64,000 nt of DNA from Microbacterium invictum (GTDB lineage: Bacteria > Actinomycetota > Actinomycetes > Actinomycetales > Microbacteriaceae), in assembly GCF_034421375.1 (NCBI RefSeq), contig NZ_CP139779.1, forward strand, positions 3,410,001-3,474,000. The letters are read 5' to 3'. Made by a program: the position numbers and the translations under genes. The notes beneath the pieces were generated by a model. That model worked only from the letters and a program-made list of their open reading frames with translations, ran no database searches and was not told the DNA's origin. Below, piece by piece: positions 34,084 through 43,083 of this stretch; position 1 is the stretch's first letter; every line of letters begins with the position of its first letter.

Positions 34084-35652
34084 TCAGTGGCGGTGTCCGG
34101 CGGTCGCGTCGGGCGGAAGGGTCGTGATCTCGGTGTCGGAACCCGGCTCCACGACGAGGAACTGGGCCATCATCCCGGCATCTTCGTGCCGCAGGAGATG
34201 GCAGTGGAGCATGAGCGGATGACTCGCGTCGGCGTGCTCGAAGCGGAGCACCATCTCCACCTCGACCCCGGGTGGGAGGTACAGAGTGTCTTTGGGTCCC
34301 GCAACGGCGGCCGGCGGCGCCTCGCCGCCGTAGCGGGTGACCTCGAAGTGGACACCGTGCACGTGGAAGTTGTGGGGGTAGGGCATGTCGTTGCGCACCC
34401 GCCAGCGTTCGATCGTGCCGCGCTGCACGACCGCATCGACCCGCTCCATCGACATCGCCTGACCGTTGATCTCGGTGCCGTCGAGCACCCACTCCCGCGT
34501 CATGACCGCATCGGCGGCGTCGAGCGGCTCGCGGGGTGCGAGCACCGGCGGAATCGTCCCGCGGCTCGCCAGGTCGTCGGCGGCCCGGAGCTCGAGGACG
34601 TCGAAGCGGTCGGAGCCGCCGTTGCCTCCTCCGAAGACCGGCAGGACTCCGCCGAGGTCGGGATCCTCGCTGCGTAGCACGGTGGTCTCCCCCGCCCTCA
34701 TCCTCACGAGGATCTCCGCCCGCTCCCCGGGCGAGAGCCGCAGGCTCTCGGTCTCCCGGGGCGCGGGCAGCAGTCCACCGTCGGTGGCGATGTGCGAGAA
34801 GGCCCGTCCGTCATCGAATCCGAAGGCGTAGACGCGCGCGGTCGACGCGTTGACGAGCCGCAGCCGCACCACGTCCGTCGCCACCGCCAGGTACGGCGCG
34901 AGCGTCCCGTTCACCAGGATCTCGTCGCCGAGGTGACCGGATGATCCGCCGTCGCGCTGACCCAGCGCGCCGGTCTCGGCGTCGAGCGCGACGTCTTGCA
35001 CGATGACGGGGATGTCGTCGACCCCGTACTCGGACGGGAGGGGCAGACCCGCCGAAAGCGCGTCGTCGATCAGGAACAGCCCGGCGAGCCCCCGTCGCAC
35101 GTGGTCCTCGGTCGCGCCGTGGGGATGCGGGTGGTACCAGAGCGTCGCGGCCTCCTGGTCGATGGTCCACTGCGGAGACCAGGTGCCGCCGGGGTCGACG
35201 GGCTGGTGGACGCCGCCATCCATCTCACCGGACAGCCGCATCCCGTGCCAGTGGACGCTCGTCGTGACATCCAGCCCGTTCGTGACATCGATGCGCACGC
35301 GGTCGTTCTGCGTGGCGCGGAGGGTGGGCCCGAGGTAGGTCCCGTTGAAGCCCCACGTGGGGGTCTCGAGCCCGTCGATGAACGCCGTCGAGCCGGCTCG
35401 GGCATCGAGCGCGAACACCTTGGTGCCGTCGGGAGCGATGACGGGCTCGAGGAGCTCGGGGATCGCCAGGGGCGTGTCGAACTCGACGGCGCCGACCGTG
35501 TCGACGGCCGGGGCGTTGCCGATGCCCACGGCGAAGGCGGTGCCGACGCCGACGGCGGAGACGACCAGGGTGGCGACGATGCCGATGACGACCTTCGGAC
35601 GGCGGAGGCGAAGACGGGCGGGCCGATCGGGGCGAGGAGGGAGGGCGGACAT
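34084..35652 (-). CDS. Multicopper oxidase (CueO/bilirubin-oxidase-like)
   Basis: The 522-residue secreted oxidase has one N-terminal helix (VVIGIVATLVVSAVGVGTAF) and all copper motifs: SVHWHGMRL, LWYHPHPHG, HNFHVHGVHF and HPLMLHCHLLRHEDAGMM. Three cupredoxin domains are covered. Likely roles are copper(I) or phenolic oxidation at the cell surface. ATG 35652 is chosen as the first start giving a basic signal peptide; the very long open frame upstream runs antisense-like through the E2 gene and is a shadow. C-terminal end AGHRH adds two His. Confidence 0.92.
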   Translation of the reverse strand: MSALPPRPDRPARLRLRRPKVVIGIVATLVVSAVGVGTAFAVGIGNAPAVDTVGAVEFDTPLAIPELLEPVIAPDGTKVFALDARAGSTAFIDGLETPTWGFNGTYLGPTLRATQNDRVRIDVTNGLDVTTSVHWHGMRLSGEMDGGVHQPVDPGGTWSPQWTIDQEAATLWYHPHPHGATEDHVRRGLAGLFLIDDALSAGLPLPSEYGVDDIPVIVQDVALDAETGALGQRDGGSSGHLGDEILVNGTLAPYLAVATDVVRLRLVNASTARVYAFGFDDGRAFSHIATDGGLLPAPRETESLRLSPGERAEILVRMRAGETTVLRSEDPDLGGVLPVFGGGNGGSDRFDVLELRAADDLASRGTIPPVLAPREPLDAADAVMTREWVLDGTEINGQAMSMERVDAVVQRGTIERWRVRNDMPYPHNFHVHGVHFEVTRYGGEAPPAAVAGPKDTLYLPPGVEVEMVLRFEHADASHPLMLHCHLLRHEDAGMMAQFLVVEPGSDTEITTLPPDATAGHRH

Positions 35653-35744
35653 GACTCCACGCTCGCGGAGCGCACCCGTCGCCGGCACCGGGCAGACCCG
35701 ACGCTTCGGGAGGGTTTCCCACCGCTCGACGACCCTGCTACCCG

Positions 35745-35813
35745 GCGAGAGAGCATCTGGCCGCCGAGGGTGCGGGGTCCACCCGCATTCTCGGCGCGCC
35801 GATGCACTCTCGC
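35745..35813. terminator. Large imperfect hairpin between the bkd operon and the multicopper oxidase
   Basis: GCGAGAG-GCATC-CGCCGAG-TGCGGG on the left pair in order with CCCGCA-CTCGGCG-GATGC-CTCTCGC on the right, with small bulges and a loop of about 5 nt. The 69-nt element lies 55 nt past the bkdC stop and 93 nt before the oxidase start. Termination of the bkd transcript is the most likely role. Confidence 0.6.
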
Positions 35814-35867
35814 GAAGAGGTGAGGAGAGGAGAGGAGGGGGGGGAGCCCGGGCGGGGGGCGGGCGGC

Positions 35868-37259
35868 TCAGTCGAGCAGCAGCGCGGGCTCTTCGAGGAT
35901 CGAGGCGACGTCGGCGATGAACCGCGACATCCCGTCCCCGTCGATGACGCGGTGGTCGAACGACCCCGCGACGGTGGTCACCCAGCGCGGGCGCACCTCG
36001 CCGTCGACGACCCACGGCTTCTGGCGGATCGTACCGAGCGCCACGATGCCGGCCTCGCCGCCGTTGATGATCGGGGTGCCGGCATCCATCCCGAACACCC
36101 CGATGTTGGTGATCGTGATCGTGCCGCCCTGCTGGTCGGCGGGGGTGGTCTTCCCGTCGCGGGCGGTGAGCGTCAGCCGCTCGAGCGACCGCGCGAGATC
36201 GCGCATCGACAGGCTCTGGGCGTCCTTGATGTTCGGGACGAGAAGCCCGCGCGGCGTCGCCGCAGCGATCCCGAGGTTGACGTAGTGGTGCACGCGGATC
36301 TGCGCCCCGTCCTCGCCGTCGACCCACGAGGCGTTGACCATCGGCGTCCGCCGCACCGCCCAGATCACGGCGCGGGCCATGATGAGCAGCGGCGAGACCT
36401 TGATGTCGGCGAAGTCCGGCGAAGACTTCAACCGCTTGACGAGCTCCATGGTCCGCGTCGCGTCGACATCGGTCCACACCGACACGTGCGGGGCCGAGTA
36501 GGCGGTCCGCACCATGCTGCTCGCCACGGCCTTGCGCACACCCCGGACGGGGATCGACTCCTCGCGTCCGTGGTCCGCGGCGGGCGGGGCCGGGGCGGGG
36601 GCAGGGGAATCGGATGCCGCCGACACGGCCGGCTCGGGAGCGCGCGCACCCGCGCCCCCGACCGGGATGGTCTCTTCGCGGACATCCCCCCACTCCGGGG
36701 TCTGGATGTTGCGGAAGACACTGGCCTGCGAGGCATGACGCATCACGTCGTCGCGGGTGACCTCGCCGGCCGCCCCGCTCGGCGTCACCGCGGCGAGGTC
36801 GACGCCGAGGTCGCGGGCGAGCTTGCGGATCGGAGGCTTCGCGATGACACCCACCGACTGCGTCACCGGGCGCTCGGCGGGCTTGCGCCGCCGTGATTGC
36901 ACGGCACCCGCCGAGCCGTACCCGACGAGCACCGAGCCCGACTCCTCCGGTTCGCTCCGCGGAGCCCCGTGCTCGCTCTGCCCGACGGTGACCGGGGCGG
37001 CGGGGGGAGCTGCGGCATCCGCGGGTTCGATCGTGATGATCGGCGCGCCGACGTTCACCGTCGCCCCCTCGACGACGAGGAGCTCGCCCACGCGTCCCGC
37101 GAACGGGGAGGGCAGCTCGACGAGCGACTTGGCGGTCTCGATCTCGACGATGACGTCGTTCACGGCCACGGCGTCACCGGGCGAGACCCGCCACGTCACG
37201 ATCTCCGCCTCGGTCAGGCCCTCCCCGACGTCGGGGAGGAGGAACGTCTGGGTGCTCAT
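35868..37259 (-). CDS. bkdC: Dihydrolipoamide acyltransferase E2 of a branched-chain 2-oxoacid dehydrogenase
   Basis: The 463-residue E2 has one N-terminal lipoyl domain ([18 protein letters not shown], lipoyl Lys in [10 protein letters not shown]), a linker, the E1/E3-binding domain ([20 protein letters not shown]) and the catalytic domain ending with [15 protein letters not shown]. Reaction: transfer of acyl groups from lipoyl to CoA. It is the third gene after E1 alpha and E1 beta, 8 nt after bkdB. Branched-chain rather than pyruvate specificity is inferred from the split E1. No E3 gene is nearby. Confidence 0.93.
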   Translation of the reverse strand: MSTQTFLLPDVGEGLTEAEIVTWRVSPGDAVAVNDVIVEIETAKSLVELPSPFAGRVGELLVVEGATVNVGAPIITIEPADAAAPPAAPVTVGQSEHGAPRSEPEESGSVLVGYGSAGAVQSRRRKPAERPVTQSVGVIAKPPIRKLARDLGVDLAAVTPSGAAGEVTRDDVMRHASQASVFRNIQTPEWGDVREETIPVGGAGARAPEPAVSAASDSPAPAPAPPAADHGREESIPVRGVRKAVASSMVRTAYSAPHVSVWTDVDATRTMELVKRLKSSPDFADIKVSPLLIMARAVIWAVRRTPMVNASWVDGEDGAQIRVHHYVNLGIAAATPRGLLVPNIKDAQSLSMRDLARSLERLTLTARDGKTTPADQQGGTITITNIGVFGMDAGTPIINGGEAGIVALGTIRQKPWVVDGEVRPRWVTTVAGSFDHRVIDGDGMSRFIADVASILEEPALLLD

Positions 37260-37267
37260 GGGACTCC

Positions 37268-38311
37268 TCAGTAGGCGAGGGCGCGGTCGACGGCCTCGAG
37301 GATGCGATCGGCGTCGGGGAGGTAGGTGCCCTCGAGCTTGGCCGGGGGAAAGGGGGTGTCGAAGCCCGACACCCGGAGGACGGGCGATTCCAGCGCGAAG
37401 AACGCCTTCTCCATGACGGTGGCCGCCACTTCGCTGCCGAGCGAGGTGAATCCGGGGGCCTCCTGGGCGTAGACCATGCGGCCGGTGCGGCGCACCGAGT
37501 CGAGCACTGGTCCGTAGTCGACGGGCGAGAGCGAGCGCAGGTCGATGACCTCGCAGCTCGTGCCCTCGGATTCGGCGAGCGCGGCGGCCTGCAGCAGAGT
37601 GTGGACCATCGCGCCATGCCCGACGAGGGTGATGTCGGTCCCGCGCCGGACGAGGCGGGAGGCGTGGAGCGGCAGCGCCGGTGCGCGGGTGTCGACCTCG
37701 CCCTTCTGCCAGTAGCGGCTCTTCGGCTCGAGGAAGATCACCGGGTCGTCGGAGGCGATCGCCTCCTGCATCATCCAGTAGGCGTCGTTCGGCGTCGACG
37801 GGCTCACGACCCGCAAGCCCGGGGTGTGGGTGAAGTAGGCCTCGGGGCTCTCCTGGTGGTGCTCGACGGCGCCGATGTGCCCGCCGTAGGGGATGCGGAT
37901 GACGATGGGCATCCGCATCGCGCCCTCGTGCCGATTGGTGATCTTGGCCAGCTGCGAGGTGATCTGGTCGAAGGCGGGGAAGACGAACCCGTCGAACTGG
38001 ATCTCGAGCACCGGGCGGAAACCGGCCATCGCGAGCCCGATCGCGGTGCCGACGATGCCCGACTCGGCCAGGGGCGTGTCGATCACCCGGCGGTCTCCGA
38101 ACTCGGCCTGCAGCCCCTCGGTCACCCGGAAGACGCCGCCGAGCCGCCCGATGTCCTCCCCCATGAGGAGCACCCGGTCACTGCCGGCGAGCGCGGCGCG
38201 AAGGCCGAGGTTGAGCGCCTTCGACAGGGGGAGGGATCGGATGACGCCCGCGTAGGCCGGGTCGCCCGCGGGCTCGGGTGCGGGGGTCGAGGTCTGCTGG
38301 GCGGTGGTCAT
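37268..38311 (-). CDS. bkdB: 2-oxoacid dehydrogenase E1 beta subunit
   Basis: The 347-residue subunit starts at ATG 38311, overlapping the bkdA stop as ATGA. It has [60 protein letters not shown] and [20 protein letters not shown], diagnostic for E1 beta. With E1 alpha it binds thiamine diphosphate and decarboxylates branched-chain oxoacids. Confidence 0.94.
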   Translation of the reverse strand: MTTAQQTSTPAPEPAGDPAYAGVIRSLPLSKALNLGLRAALAGSDRVLLMGEDIGRLGGVFRVTEGLQAEFGDRRVIDTPLAESGIVGTAIGLAMAGFRPVLEIQFDGFVFPAFDQITSQLAKITNRHEGAMRMPIVIRIPYGGHIGAVEHHQESPEAYFTHTPGLRVVSPSTPNDAYWMMQEAIASDDPVIFLEPKSRYWQKGEVDTRAPALPLHASRLVRRGTDITLVGHGAMVHTLLQAAALAESEGTSCEVIDLRSLSPVDYGPVLDSVRRTGRMVYAQEAPGFTSLGSEVAATVMEKAFFALESPVLRVSGFDTPFPPAKLEGTYLPDADRILEAVDRALAY

Positions 38312-39483
38312 GAAGCCCCCTCCTCGAACGACGCCTCGTAGTCGGCGAGCCAGCGCTGCTGCTCGTCGACGAGCGGGTGAGGCTCGGAGTACACGTGGTC
38401 GAACATGAGGTCTGTCGGGATGCCGCCGAGGGCGTTGGTGCGCACGCGCGTGTCGTCGGCGAGGGCGCTGGCCGAGGCCTCGACGTCGGCGAAGAACGCC
38501 TCGGAGGCTCCCCGTGAACGCAGGTAGCTCGCCATCCGGGCGATCGGGTCCCGGCGGGCCCAGGCCTGCTCCTCGTCGGAGGTGCGGTACTTCGTCGGGT
38601 CGTCGCTGGTGGTGTGGGCGCCCATCCGATAGGTGATCGCCTCGATCGCCCGCGGTCCCTGCCCGGTGCGCGCCTCGTCGAGCGCGACACGGGTCACGGC
38701 GTAGCTGGCGAGCACGTCGTTGCCGTCGATCGGGACGGCGGGGATGCCGTACCCGTCGCCGCGGCGGTACAGGGGCGAGCGCGACTGCGTGGCGACCGGC
38801 ACCGAGATCGCCCACTGGTTGTTCTGGAGGAAGAACACCTCGGGAGTCTGGTAGCTCGCGGCGAAGACCATCGCCTCGTGCACGTCGCCCTGACTGGAGG
38901 CGCCGTCGCCGTAGTAGACGATGACCGCCTCGTCGCGCTCGACGTCGCCGGTGCCGCTGCGACCGTCGAACACCAGGCCCATCGCGAGCCCGGTGGCGTG
39001 CAGCGTCTGGGCGCCGAGCACGAGGGTGTAGATGTGGGTGTTGCCGTTTCGGGGATCGGTGGGATCCCAGCCGCCGTGGGTGAGCCCGCGCATGAGGCGG
39101 ATGATGTCGACCGGGTCGACACCGCGGATGCGGGCGACGACGTGCTCGCGGTAGGAGGGGAAGACGTGGTCCTGAGCGCGCGCGGCGCGGGCCGACCCGA
39201 CCTGGGCGGCCTCCTGGCCGAAGCTCGGCGGCCAGAGCGCGAGCTGGCCCTGGCGCTGCAGATTCGTCGCCTGCACGTCGAAGGCGCGGATCTCGGCCAT
39301 GTCGCGGTAGAGGCCCTCGAGCTCGGCGTCGCTCAACGCCTCGATGACGGCGAGGTAGGGCTCGGCCGCGGACGTCGGTGAGAGCGAACCGTCGGCGTCG
39401 AGGAGGCGGACGAAACGGGCGTCGGGGCCGGAGTCTCCCGAAGCGGCGGGTTCAGACGAGGCGGGGCCTGCGTGCAGAGTCAC
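38308..39483 (-). CDS. bkdA: 2-oxoacid dehydrogenase E1 alpha subunit
   Basis: The 391-residue subunit has the thiamine diphosphate motif YYGDGASSQGDVHEAMVFAA followed by LQNNQWAISVP, and TYRMGAHTTSDDPTKYR with the regulatory-loop region. GTG 39483 is 4 nt downstream of the aminotransferase stop. The set pat-bkdA-bkdB-bkdC forms a transamination-plus-oxidative-decarboxylation route. Confidence 0.94.
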   Translation of the reverse strand: MTLHAGPASSEPAASGDSGPDARFVRLLDADGSLSPTSAAEPYLAVIEALSDAELEGLYRDMAEIRAFDVQATNLQRQGQLALWPPSFGQEAAQVGSARAARAQDHVFPSYREHVVARIRGVDPVDIIRLMRGLTHGGWDPTDPRNGNTHIYTLVLGAQTLHATGLAMGLVFDGRSGTGDVERDEAVIVYYGDGASSQGDVHEAMVFAASYQTPEVFFLQNNQWAISVPVATQSRSPLYRRGDGYGIPAVPIDGNDVLASYAVTRVALDEARTGQGPRAIEAITYRMGAHTTSDDPTKYRTSDEEQAWARRDPIARMASYLRSRGASEAFFADVEASASALADDTRVRTNALGGIPTDLMFDHVYSEPHPLVDEQQRWLADYEASFEEGAS

Positions 39484-39487
39484 CGTT

Positions 39488-40615
39488 CTACGCTAGCCGC
39501 CGGCCCGGGTGGGCTTCTGGGAGGTCTTCCACAACGGACGCGGCGATTCGTAGGACTTCGTCGACAGACTCCTCCTCGCCGACCGAGATGCGGATGCCGT
39601 CACCGGCGAACGGGCGCACGATGAGACCGGCGGCAGTGAAGGTCTCGGCGATCGCGAGGGTGTTCTCGTGCGCGGGGAGCCACACGAAGTTCCCCTGCGC
39701 CTGGGGAACGGCCCAGCCGGCATCCCGGAGGGCCTCGGCGAGCCGGTCGCGCCGGGCGCCGATGTGGCGGACGCGTTCGAGAAGCTCCTCCTCGGCGTCG
39801 AGGCTCGCGAGGGCCGCGGCCTCGGCGTGCGCGGTGACCGACAGCGGGATCGCCGTGGTGCGGGCGGCGTCGAGGATGCGCGGGTGCCCGATGGCGTACC
39901 CGACGCGGAGGGCCGCGAGACCGAACGCCTTGGAGAACGTGCGGAGCACCACGACGTTCGGCAGCTCCGCCCCGCCGCGGGTGCGGTTACCGAGCACGGT
40001 GAGCCCGTCGACGGCGCCCGGAGCGGTGACGAACTCGGCGTACGCCTCGTCGAGGATCACGAGGATGTCGGAGGGTACGCGCTGGATGAAGGCGTCGAAC
40101 TCGTCCTGACCGACCACGGGCCCCGTGGGGTTGTTCGGGCTGCAGACGAGGATCGCCCTGGTGCGCCCGGTGACGGCGTCGGCCATCGCATCGAGGTCGT
40201 GACGGGAGTCCGCGGTGAGCGGCACCTGCACCGGGGTGGCCCCCGCGAGCACCGCGAGCCAGGGATAGGCCTCGAACGAGCGCCACGCGTAGACGACCTC
40301 GTCGCCGGGACCCGAGGTGGCAAGGACCAGCTGGGCGAGGATCGACACGCTCCCCGCCCCGATGTGCACCTCGTCGAGGGTCACGCCGAAACGGGCGGCC
40401 AGGCGCTCGCGCAGGCGCGTGGCCGTGGCATCCGGATACCGGTTGAAGGCGCTGGCCGACTGCACCGCCTGGAGCACACCCGGCAGCGGATCGAAGGGGT
40501 TCTCGTTGCTCGAGAGCTTGTAGGCGTCAGGCCCCGCCTGCGTGCCCTGCTTGTACGGCGGCAGGGAGGCGATGCCGGGGCGCACGCGAACCGGGATGTC
40601 TGCAGCGTCGCTCAC
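39488..40615 (-). CDS. pat: Pat-type aminotransferase (HisC family; aromatic amino acids)
   Basis: The 375-residue PLP enzyme has AYKLSSNENPFDPLPGV, GAGSVSILAQLVLATSGPGD, WRSFEAYPW, CSPNNPTGP, ILDEAYAEF and the PLP Lys in RTFSKAFGLAALRVGYAIG. The stretch GSVSxxxQLV with WRSFExYP matches actinobacterial Pat/HisC2 proteins rather than the histidine-operon HisC. GTG 40615 gives VSDAADIPVRVRPG; the longer frame to 40651 has no family match. It is first in the operon with BCKDH genes, which raises the question whether branched-chain substrates are used. Confidence 0.85.
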   Translation of the reverse strand: MSDAADIPVRVRPGIASLPPYKQGTQAGPDAYKLSSNENPFDPLPGVLQAVQSASAFNRYPDATATRLRERLAARFGVTLDEVHIGAGSVSILAQLVLATSGPGDEVVYAWRSFEAYPWLAVLAGATPVQVPLTADSRHDLDAMADAVTGRTRAILVCSPNNPTGPVVGQDEFDAFIQRVPSDILVILDEAYAEFVTAPGAVDGLTVLGNRTRGGAELPNVVVLRTFSKAFGLAALRVGYAIGHPRILDAARTTAIPLSVTAHAEAAALASLDAEEELLERVRHIGARRDRLAEALRDAGWAVPQAQGNFVWLPAHENTLAIAETFTAAGLIVRPFAGDGIRISVGEEESVDEVLRIAASVVEDLPEAHPGRRLA

Positions 40616-40656
40616 ACTCCCGAGTCTACGGCGGGAAGCCTCCGGGGCCACGGGAG

Positions 40657-40669
40657 TACCATTCTGGTA
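40657..40669. promoter_or_regulatory. Operator/-10 region of the RHH-Fic module
   Basis: TACCA-TTC-TGGTA is a perfect 5-3-5 palindrome that contains the -10 box TACCAT (40657-40662) and ends on the antitoxin ATG. Autorepression by the ribbon-helix-helix protein is expected. Confidence 0.6.
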
Positions 40670-40875
40670 TGGCCATGACCGTACGCCTTCCGGAGGCTCT
40701 TGACCGGAGGCTCGAAGAGATCGCGCGGGACGAGCACGTCTCGAAGCACGCTCTCCTCCTGCAAGCAGCCGAAGCCCTCGTCGAACGCAGGGCGCGGTCA
40801 GCGCAGGTTCAGGCGGCCGTCGACTTCGTGCTCACCCATGACGCGCACCTCCTGGACCGTCTCGCAGACGCGTGA
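40669..40875 (+). CDS. Ribbon-helix-helix antitoxin
   Basis: The 68-residue protein has the RHH DNA-binding start MAMTVRLPEALDRRLEEIAR, then DEHVSKHALLLQAAEALV and a C-terminal part that would neutralise the toxin. ATG 40669 is 6 nt after TACCAT, so leaderless; ATG 40675 is an alternative. The stop overlaps the Fic gene start as GTGA, typical of a toxin-antitoxin pair. Confidence 0.85.
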   Translation: MAMTVRLPEALDRRLEEIARDEHVSKHALLLQAAEALVERRARSAQVQAAVDFVLTHDAHLLDRLADA

Positions 40876-41246
40876 CGGTGTATCTGCGCCTGGACGACGC
40901 CCTCCAGGTCGTCGACACCTTCGGCTTCCACGTCCGGGACGCGGGCCTTCTGGCCTCGGCCCTCGCGCGTCCGGCCGCAGCGATGTTCGGCGAGGACGCT
41001 TACGCCGACCTCGATGCCAAGGGTGCCGCCCTCCTGGAGTCGGTGCTGCGAAACCACTCGTTGGCTGACGGCAACAAGCGCACCGGGTGGACCCTTCTCG
41101 TTGTCTTCTGGTGGCTGAACGGCTTCCGCCACTCCTTCTCCGAAGACGAGGCGTTCGATCTCGTCCTCGGAGTGGCGGAGGGGCGGATCGACCTCGCCGA
41201 ATCGACGCGCCGGCTCGCCGCGCATCGGATCGCGCACCAGGCCTGA
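40872..41246 (+). CDS. Fic/Doc-family toxin
   Basis: The 124-residue Doc-sized protein has the Fic core HSLADGNKRTGW (His62 to Trp73). The loop has GNK instead of GNG, as in Doc, which phosphorylates EF-Tu rather than adenylylating targets; the catalytic His, Asp and Arg are kept, so it looks active. VVDTFGFHVRDAGLLASAL is the usual N-terminal helix pair. GTG 40872 overlaps the antitoxin stop. Confidence 0.9.
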   Translation: MTVYLRLDDALQVVDTFGFHVRDAGLLASALARPAAAMFGEDAYADLDAKGAALLESVLRNHSLADGNKRTGWTLLVVFWWLNGFRHSFSEDEAFDLVLGVAEGRIDLAESTRRLAAHRIAHQA

Positions 41247-41318
41247 GCGACGGGCGGATCCGCGCACGGCGCGCGTCAAGGTCTCGCGGACGCTCGGGCG
41301 GCATGGCACACTCACCGC

Positions 41319-41717
41319 ATGGGATTCCTCATCCGCGTGGTCGTGAACGCATTCGCGATCTGGGTCGTCACCCTCATCCCCGCGCTTCAGGTCTTCGTCA
41401 TCCCGTTCGCGCCGGGCGAGACGCTGCAGCTCATCCTCACCCTGCTGCTCGTGGCCGCGATCTTCGCGATCGTCAACACCATCATCGGCACCGTCATCAA
41501 GGTGCTGGCCTTCCCCCTCTACATCCTGACCCTCGGCCTGATCGGACTTCTGATCAACGGCTTCCTGCTGTGGCTGACCGCGTGGTTCACGCAGTGGTGG
41601 AGCTTCGGGCTGCGCGTCGAGGAGTTCTGGTGGGGCGGCATCATCGCAGCGCTGATCATCACGGTGATCAACTGGATCGCCGGCATCATCCTGCGTCCGC
41701 GCCGCCGCGAGGACTGA
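41319..41717 (+). CDS. YvlD/phage-holin-4-like membrane protein
   Basis: The 132-residue protein has four helices (FLIRVVVNAFAIWVVTLIPA, LQLILTLLLVAAIFAIVNTI, VLAFPLYILTLGLIGLLING, WWGGIIAALIITVINWIAGI) and a basic end RPRRRED. The Pfam family is named after phage holins, but chromosomal members such as YvlD are housekeeping or envelope-stress proteins. CACACT lies 6 nt before the ATG. It overlaps the convergent lipase gene by 32 nt at the 3' end. Confidence 0.82.
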   Translation: MGFLIRVVVNAFAIWVVTLIPALQVFVIPFAPGETLQLILTLLLVAAIFAIVNTIIGTVIKVLAFPLYILTLGLIGLLINGFLLWLTAWFTQWWSFGLRVEEFWWGGIIAALIITVINWIAGIILRPRRRED

Positions 41718-43083
41718 CCCGCTCCGCAGGCGCCGCCGGCACGGGCGCCTGCGGGCGCGACGCCGCGTACTCGGTGACCGCGACGGATTCTGCCTGACCG
41801 AGCCCGGCGAACACCTCGTGCACGGCCGCCACCCGCGGGTCGCCCGAGGCGTCGACGAGCGCCGCACTCTCGGCGTAGCTGCGCATCGTGTGCGCGGGCA
41901 CCGCGGCATCCACCAGACCCGACTCGGCGTGCGCCTCGCGCTCGGCGGTGAAGCTGCCGGGCGCGCCCACCGCGGTCTCATGCCCTCCCCCGGCGAGCAT
42001 CGCGACCGGGTCGTCCGAGTGACGGATGGCCACGGCCAGGGTGTCGTCGCCCACGTCCGCCTCGACCGGCGATCCGAACGAGACCACCGTGGCCATGTCG
42101 TACGGACCTTCCAACGCCAGGTGGGCGGCGATCATCGCCCCCTGCGAGTGACCGAAGGCGTGGACGGTGTCGCCGGGCTTCGCTCCGGCGGCCTCGAGGG
42201 CGGCGAGGGTCGCCTCGTACGATGCCGAGCGGTTGCCGGTGTACAGCTCGACGTTGGACTGCGCGTCCCAGGGGTCGCCGCCGCCGACACCGAGCGACTG
42301 CGTGCCGGCGATGTACACCGCGAACTGCTCGGTGCCGTCGGGCATCGTGTACTTCTCCACCCGCACCCTCGCGTCCCCCGCACCCGGCACCCGGGCGGCG
42401 GCCGACGCCAGGTCGGGCGGCGCCGTCGTCCGCGGCGGCGCCGCCATCGACCTCAGCGCGACCGCCGCCGGCTCCCCACTCAGGCGCGCATCATGCGCGA
42501 GCCGCCCCCAGCCGCCGATGCCGAACACCGCGGCGGTGCCGAGCGTCGCCCCGCCGAGCGCGACGCCCCCGATGACGGCGCCGAGCTCGCTGATGATGCC
42601 GCCGAGGTCGGTCCCCGTCTCCGTCGCCTGGCGGACGAGGAAGCTCGGCCACATCACCGCCCGGTCGAAGCGGGCGATGAACGCCTCGCCGTCGGCGCCG
42701 GGGAAGAGCCGCAGCAGCTCGGCCCGCCGCAGCTCGAGCGCGGCGAGACCCGCGTCGTCGCCGCGCGCCGACAGCGCGGAGTGCTCGGCGTCGAGCTCGA
42801 CCAGCTCGTACACGGCGGCCGCGTGGCGCAGGTCGCCGGCGATCTGCACCGCCTGGACGATCGCACCGTCGAGCCCATGCGCGAAGACCGTCGCGGCCCC
42901 GGCCGCCGCCCACCCGTAGCGCCGCTCGTCGGCCAGCTCGGCGCGCGCCGCACCGAAGCGCCGCTGCAGCACGTCGAGATCGTCGACCATGCGATCGAAG
43001 CGCCCCGCCGCCTCACGCAGCGACTCGGTGTCGACCGAGACGGCGCCGCCGCCGCGGATCTCGAGGCCGTCGCTCACCAGCAT
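41686..43083 (-). CDS. Lipase-like alpha/beta hydrolase with WXG-type helical N-terminus
   Basis: The 465-residue protein has a helical N-terminal domain (VDTESLREAAGRFDRMVDDL, then AAAGAATVFAHGLDGAIVQA), a glycine-rich hydrophobic stretch (GAVIGGVALGGATLGTAAVF) and a C-terminal hydrolase with the nucleophile elbow HAFGHSQGAMIAAHLAL, acid AIRHSDDPVAM and a late His. There is no signal peptide. Its start lies inside the end of the small WXG-like gene (10-nt overlap). This layout is like actinobacterial type VII secretion partner-effector pairs, but no ESX machinery is in the window. Substrate unknown. Confidence 0.68.
   Translation of the reverse strand: MLVSDGLEIRGGGAVSVDTESLREAAGRFDRMVDDLDVLQRRFGAARAELADERRYGWAAAGAATVFAHGLDGAIVQAVQIAGDLRHAAAVYELVELDAEHSALSARGDDAGLAALELRRAELLRLFPGADGEAFIARFDRAVMWPSFLVRQATETGTDLGGIISELGAVIGGVALGGATLGTAAVFGIGGWGRLAHDARLSGEPAAVALRSMAAPPRTTAPPDLASAAARVPGAGDARVRVEKYTMPDGTEQFAVYIAGTQSLGVGGGDPWDAQSNVELYTGNRSASYEATLAALEAAGAKPGDTVHAFGHSQGAMIAAHLALEGPYDMATVVSFGSPVEADVGDDTLAVAIRHSDDPVAMLAGGGHETAVGAPGSFTAEREAHAESGLVDAAVPAHTMRSYAESAALVDASGDPRVAAVHEVFAGLGQAESVAVTEYAASRPQAPVPAAPAERVSPRGGADAG

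Noticed and set aside
34084..36693. Continuous 869-codon frame joining multicopper oxidase to upstream sequence
   Set aside because: The upstream 347 codons run through the E2 gene in another frame and have no family match. A good start with a signal peptide exists at 35652, and a hairpin separates the genes.
41319..41717. Holin-like gene as sign of a prophage
   Set aside because: The family has chromosomal members such as YvlD, and no lysin, capsid or other phage genes are near.
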